Origin: an uncultured Bacteroidales bacterium
GTDB lineage: Bacteria > Bacteroidota > Bacteroidia > Bacteroidales > Coprobacteraceae
Direction: 5' to 3'
Length of the DNA: 32,722 nucleotides
NCBI GenBank assembly: GCA_949297285.1
Contig: CASFRL010000080.1
Coordinates: 1 to 32,722, forward strand
Every line of letters starts with the position of its first letter. Position 1 is the stretch's first letter. Position numbers and translations under genes: made by a program. The notes under the pieces were generated by a model that worked only from the letters and a program-made list of their open reading frames with translations, ran no database searches and had not been told where the DNA came from. Shown here piece after piece: positions 31,637 to 32,722 of this stretch.

Positions 31637-32518
31637 ATGAAAGCATTTGTATTTCCGGGACAAGGTGCCCAATTCGTAGGAATGGGGAAAGAGCTTTATG
31701 AAACAAATTCTGAAGCTAAAGTCCTGTTTGAAAAAGCTAATGAAATTTTAGAATTCCGAATTACGGATTTAATGTTTAACGGAACCGATGAAGATCTTCG
31801 TCAAACAAAAGTTACACAACCTGCCATTTTTTTGCATTCGGTAATTCTTGCCAAAACAATGGGCGCAGATTTTTGTCCTGATATGGTAGCCGGACATTCT
31901 CTTGGAGAATTTTCAGCTTTAGTATCTGCCGGAGCTTTATCTTTCGAAGATGGAGTCCGCCTCGTTTCTGCCCGTGCCCAAGCTATGCAAAAAGCTTGTG
32001 AAAAAACTCCTTCTACCATGGCTGCCGTATTGGCCTTGCCAGACGAAAAAGTAGAAGAAATCTGTGCATCTGTAACAGAAGGTGTCGTAGTTCCTGCCAA
32101 CTATAACTGTCCGGGACAAATCGTTATATCCGGAGATGAAGCCGGAATAGATGCAGCCTGTGAAAAAATGCTGGCTGCAGGAGCAAAACGCGCATTGAAA
32201 CTGAAAGTTGGAGGAGCATTCCATTCTCCGATCATGGAACCTGCCCGTGCAGAATTGGCCGAAGCTATTCACAAGACTCAATTTTTTGCACCGAAATGTC
32301 CGGTTTACCAAAATGTAAATGCAAAAGCAGAAACCAATCCGGACACAATAAAAGAAAACCTGATCGCTCAATTAACGGCTCCTGTACGTTGGACTCAAAC
32401 AGTTATCAATATGATTGCCGATGGAGCTACCGATTTTACAGAAGTAGGTCCGGGAAGCGTACTGCAAGGGTTAGTAAAGAAAATAAACAAAGAGGTAACA
32501 ACTCAAGGAATACAATAA
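31637..32518 (+). CDS. fabD: malonyl-CoA:ACP transacylase
   Basis: 293 residues, the usual FabD length. It transfers malonyl from CoA to acyl carrier protein at the entry to type II fatty acid synthesis in the cytoplasm. The N-terminus MKAFVFPGQGAQFVGMG is the family signature. GHSLGEFSAL carries the nucleophile Ser88, and GGAFHSPIM carries catalytic His196. VTQPAIFLHS and QNVNAKAETNP are further conserved parts. It is not next to other fab genes here. It is divergent from tatA and ends at a strong hairpin. Confidence 0.96.
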   Translation: MKAFVFPGQGAQFVGMGKELYETNSEAKVLFEKANEILEFRITDLMFNGTDEDLRQTKVTQPAIFLHSVILAKTMGADFCPDMVAGHSLGEFSALVSAGALSFEDGVRLVSARAQAMQKACEKTPSTMAAVLALPDEKVEEICASVTEGVVVPANYNCPGQIVISGDEAGIDAACEKMLAAGAKRALKLKVGGAFHSPIMEPARAELAEAIHKTQFFAPKCPVYQNVNAKAETNPDTIKENLIAQLTAPVRWTQTVINMIADGATDFTEVGPGSVLQGLVKKINKEVTTQGIQ

Positions 32519-32532
32519 ATTTTCTCTATAAA

Positions 32533-32573
32533 AAAGTAAAAGGCCGCCTTGAAAATAGACGGCCTTTTACTTT
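32533..32573. terminator. terminator after fabD
   Basis: Perfect 14-bp stem AAAGTAAAAGGCCG / CGGCCTTTTACTTT, 14 bp after the fabD stop. A-rich and T-rich flanks allow action in both directions. Confidence 0.8.
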
Positions 32574-32589
32574 GATCGCATAATTCTCA

Positions 32590-32722
32590 TCAAGAAATAT
32601 CCGTTTGTGAAATAAAGCAGACGGATATTTTTTTCTGTTGGCGAGCTTTATCTTGTAAAATCAAATACACAGACGCTCTAATGGCATAAGGCAAAAATCC
32701 GGGAGCGAGTATATCATGATCC
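32590..32722 (-). CDS. possible 3' end of a minus-strand gene, cut by window edge
   Basis: Reading in from the right edge on the minus strand, 43 codons are open to a TGA at 32592-32590, with a plausible composition (DHDILAPGFLPYAIRASVYL, then a Lys/Gln/Arg-rich end). The convergent position behind two hairpins would fit a real gene end. It is too short to assign and could be chance. The last 10 or so codons lie over the hairpin at 32595-32635. Confidence 0.35.
   Translation of the reverse strand, partial: DHDILAPGFLPYAIRASVYLILQDKARQQKKISVCFISQTDIS
32595..32635 (+). terminator. second hairpin after fabD
   Basis: AAATATCCGT (32595-32604) pairs with ACGGATATTT (32621-32630), followed by more T on the plus strand. 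It would serve as a back-up terminator for fabD. Confidence 0.55.

Noticed and set aside
1..32722. CRISPR array, rRNA operon or prophage
   Set aside because: No regularly spaced repeats, no rRNA sequence and no phage structural or integrase genes were seen on either strand.

Overview
The window is chromosomal DNA from a gut-type Bacteroidales bacterium (Bacteroidota). The genus cannot be settled by eye; Barnesiella/Coprobacter-like or Parabacteroides-like would fit. The evidence is the repeated Bacteroidota promoter signature (TTTG, a spacer of about 20 nt, TAnnTTTG), FucP-type sugar transport, DUF6250, DUF6786, DUF4988 and PCMD family proteins, an argF'-type transcarbamylase, and genes that mostly lack a Shine-Dalgarno sequence. 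Most of the window is core genome of moderate GC. One block at about 24.4-26.5 kb is clearly richer in G+C.

Layout. 1-686: the end of a DUF6250 lipoprotein. 1034-8251: a sugar operon made of a LacI regulator, an L-fucose/D-arabinose isomerase, a DUF6786 lipoprotein, a FucP-type permease and an AraB-type kinase, with two candidate LacI operators and a closing terminator. 8430-12111: an ECF sigma factor translationally coupled to a TonB/CarboxypepD membrane protein, divergent from a secreted YfbK-type VWA protein. 12349-17886: dnaE, thioredoxin and a cation diffusion facilitator. 18095-19423: a tandem pair of related outer membrane beta-barrels. 19564-23917, minus strand: proA-argF', a glyoxalase-fold protein, a metallo-beta-lactamase-fold hydrolase and another beta-barrel. 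24326-24399: tRNA-Met. 24405-26500: a GC-rich DUF4988/collagen-like/leucine-rich-repeat lipoprotein cassette bracketed by two related hairpins, the left one containing two fused IS150-like inverted repeats. 26832-27473: a small membrane protein behind a leader that can form an H-type pseudoknot. 27915-29237: a DbpA-like helicase. 29271-31497, minus strand: a PCMD protein and tatA-tatC. 31637-32518: fabD. The right edge may hold the 3' end of a minus-strand gene.

How the genes work together. In the sugar operon, an isomerase that accepts L-fucose and D-arabinose is paired with a ribulokinase-type, not fuculokinase-type, kinase, and no aldolase is present. This suggests D-arabinose -> D-ribulose -> D-ribulose 5-phosphate, feeding the pentose phosphate pathway. 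The LacI protein probably controls the operon and itself through the palindrome before fucI and a similar site before lacI. ProA and ArgF' serve proline and arginine synthesis. ArgF' carries Thr at position 90, which is Pro in the characterised succinylornithine enzyme. The tRNA-adjacent GC-rich cassette and the pseudoknot leader are the most unusual structures here.
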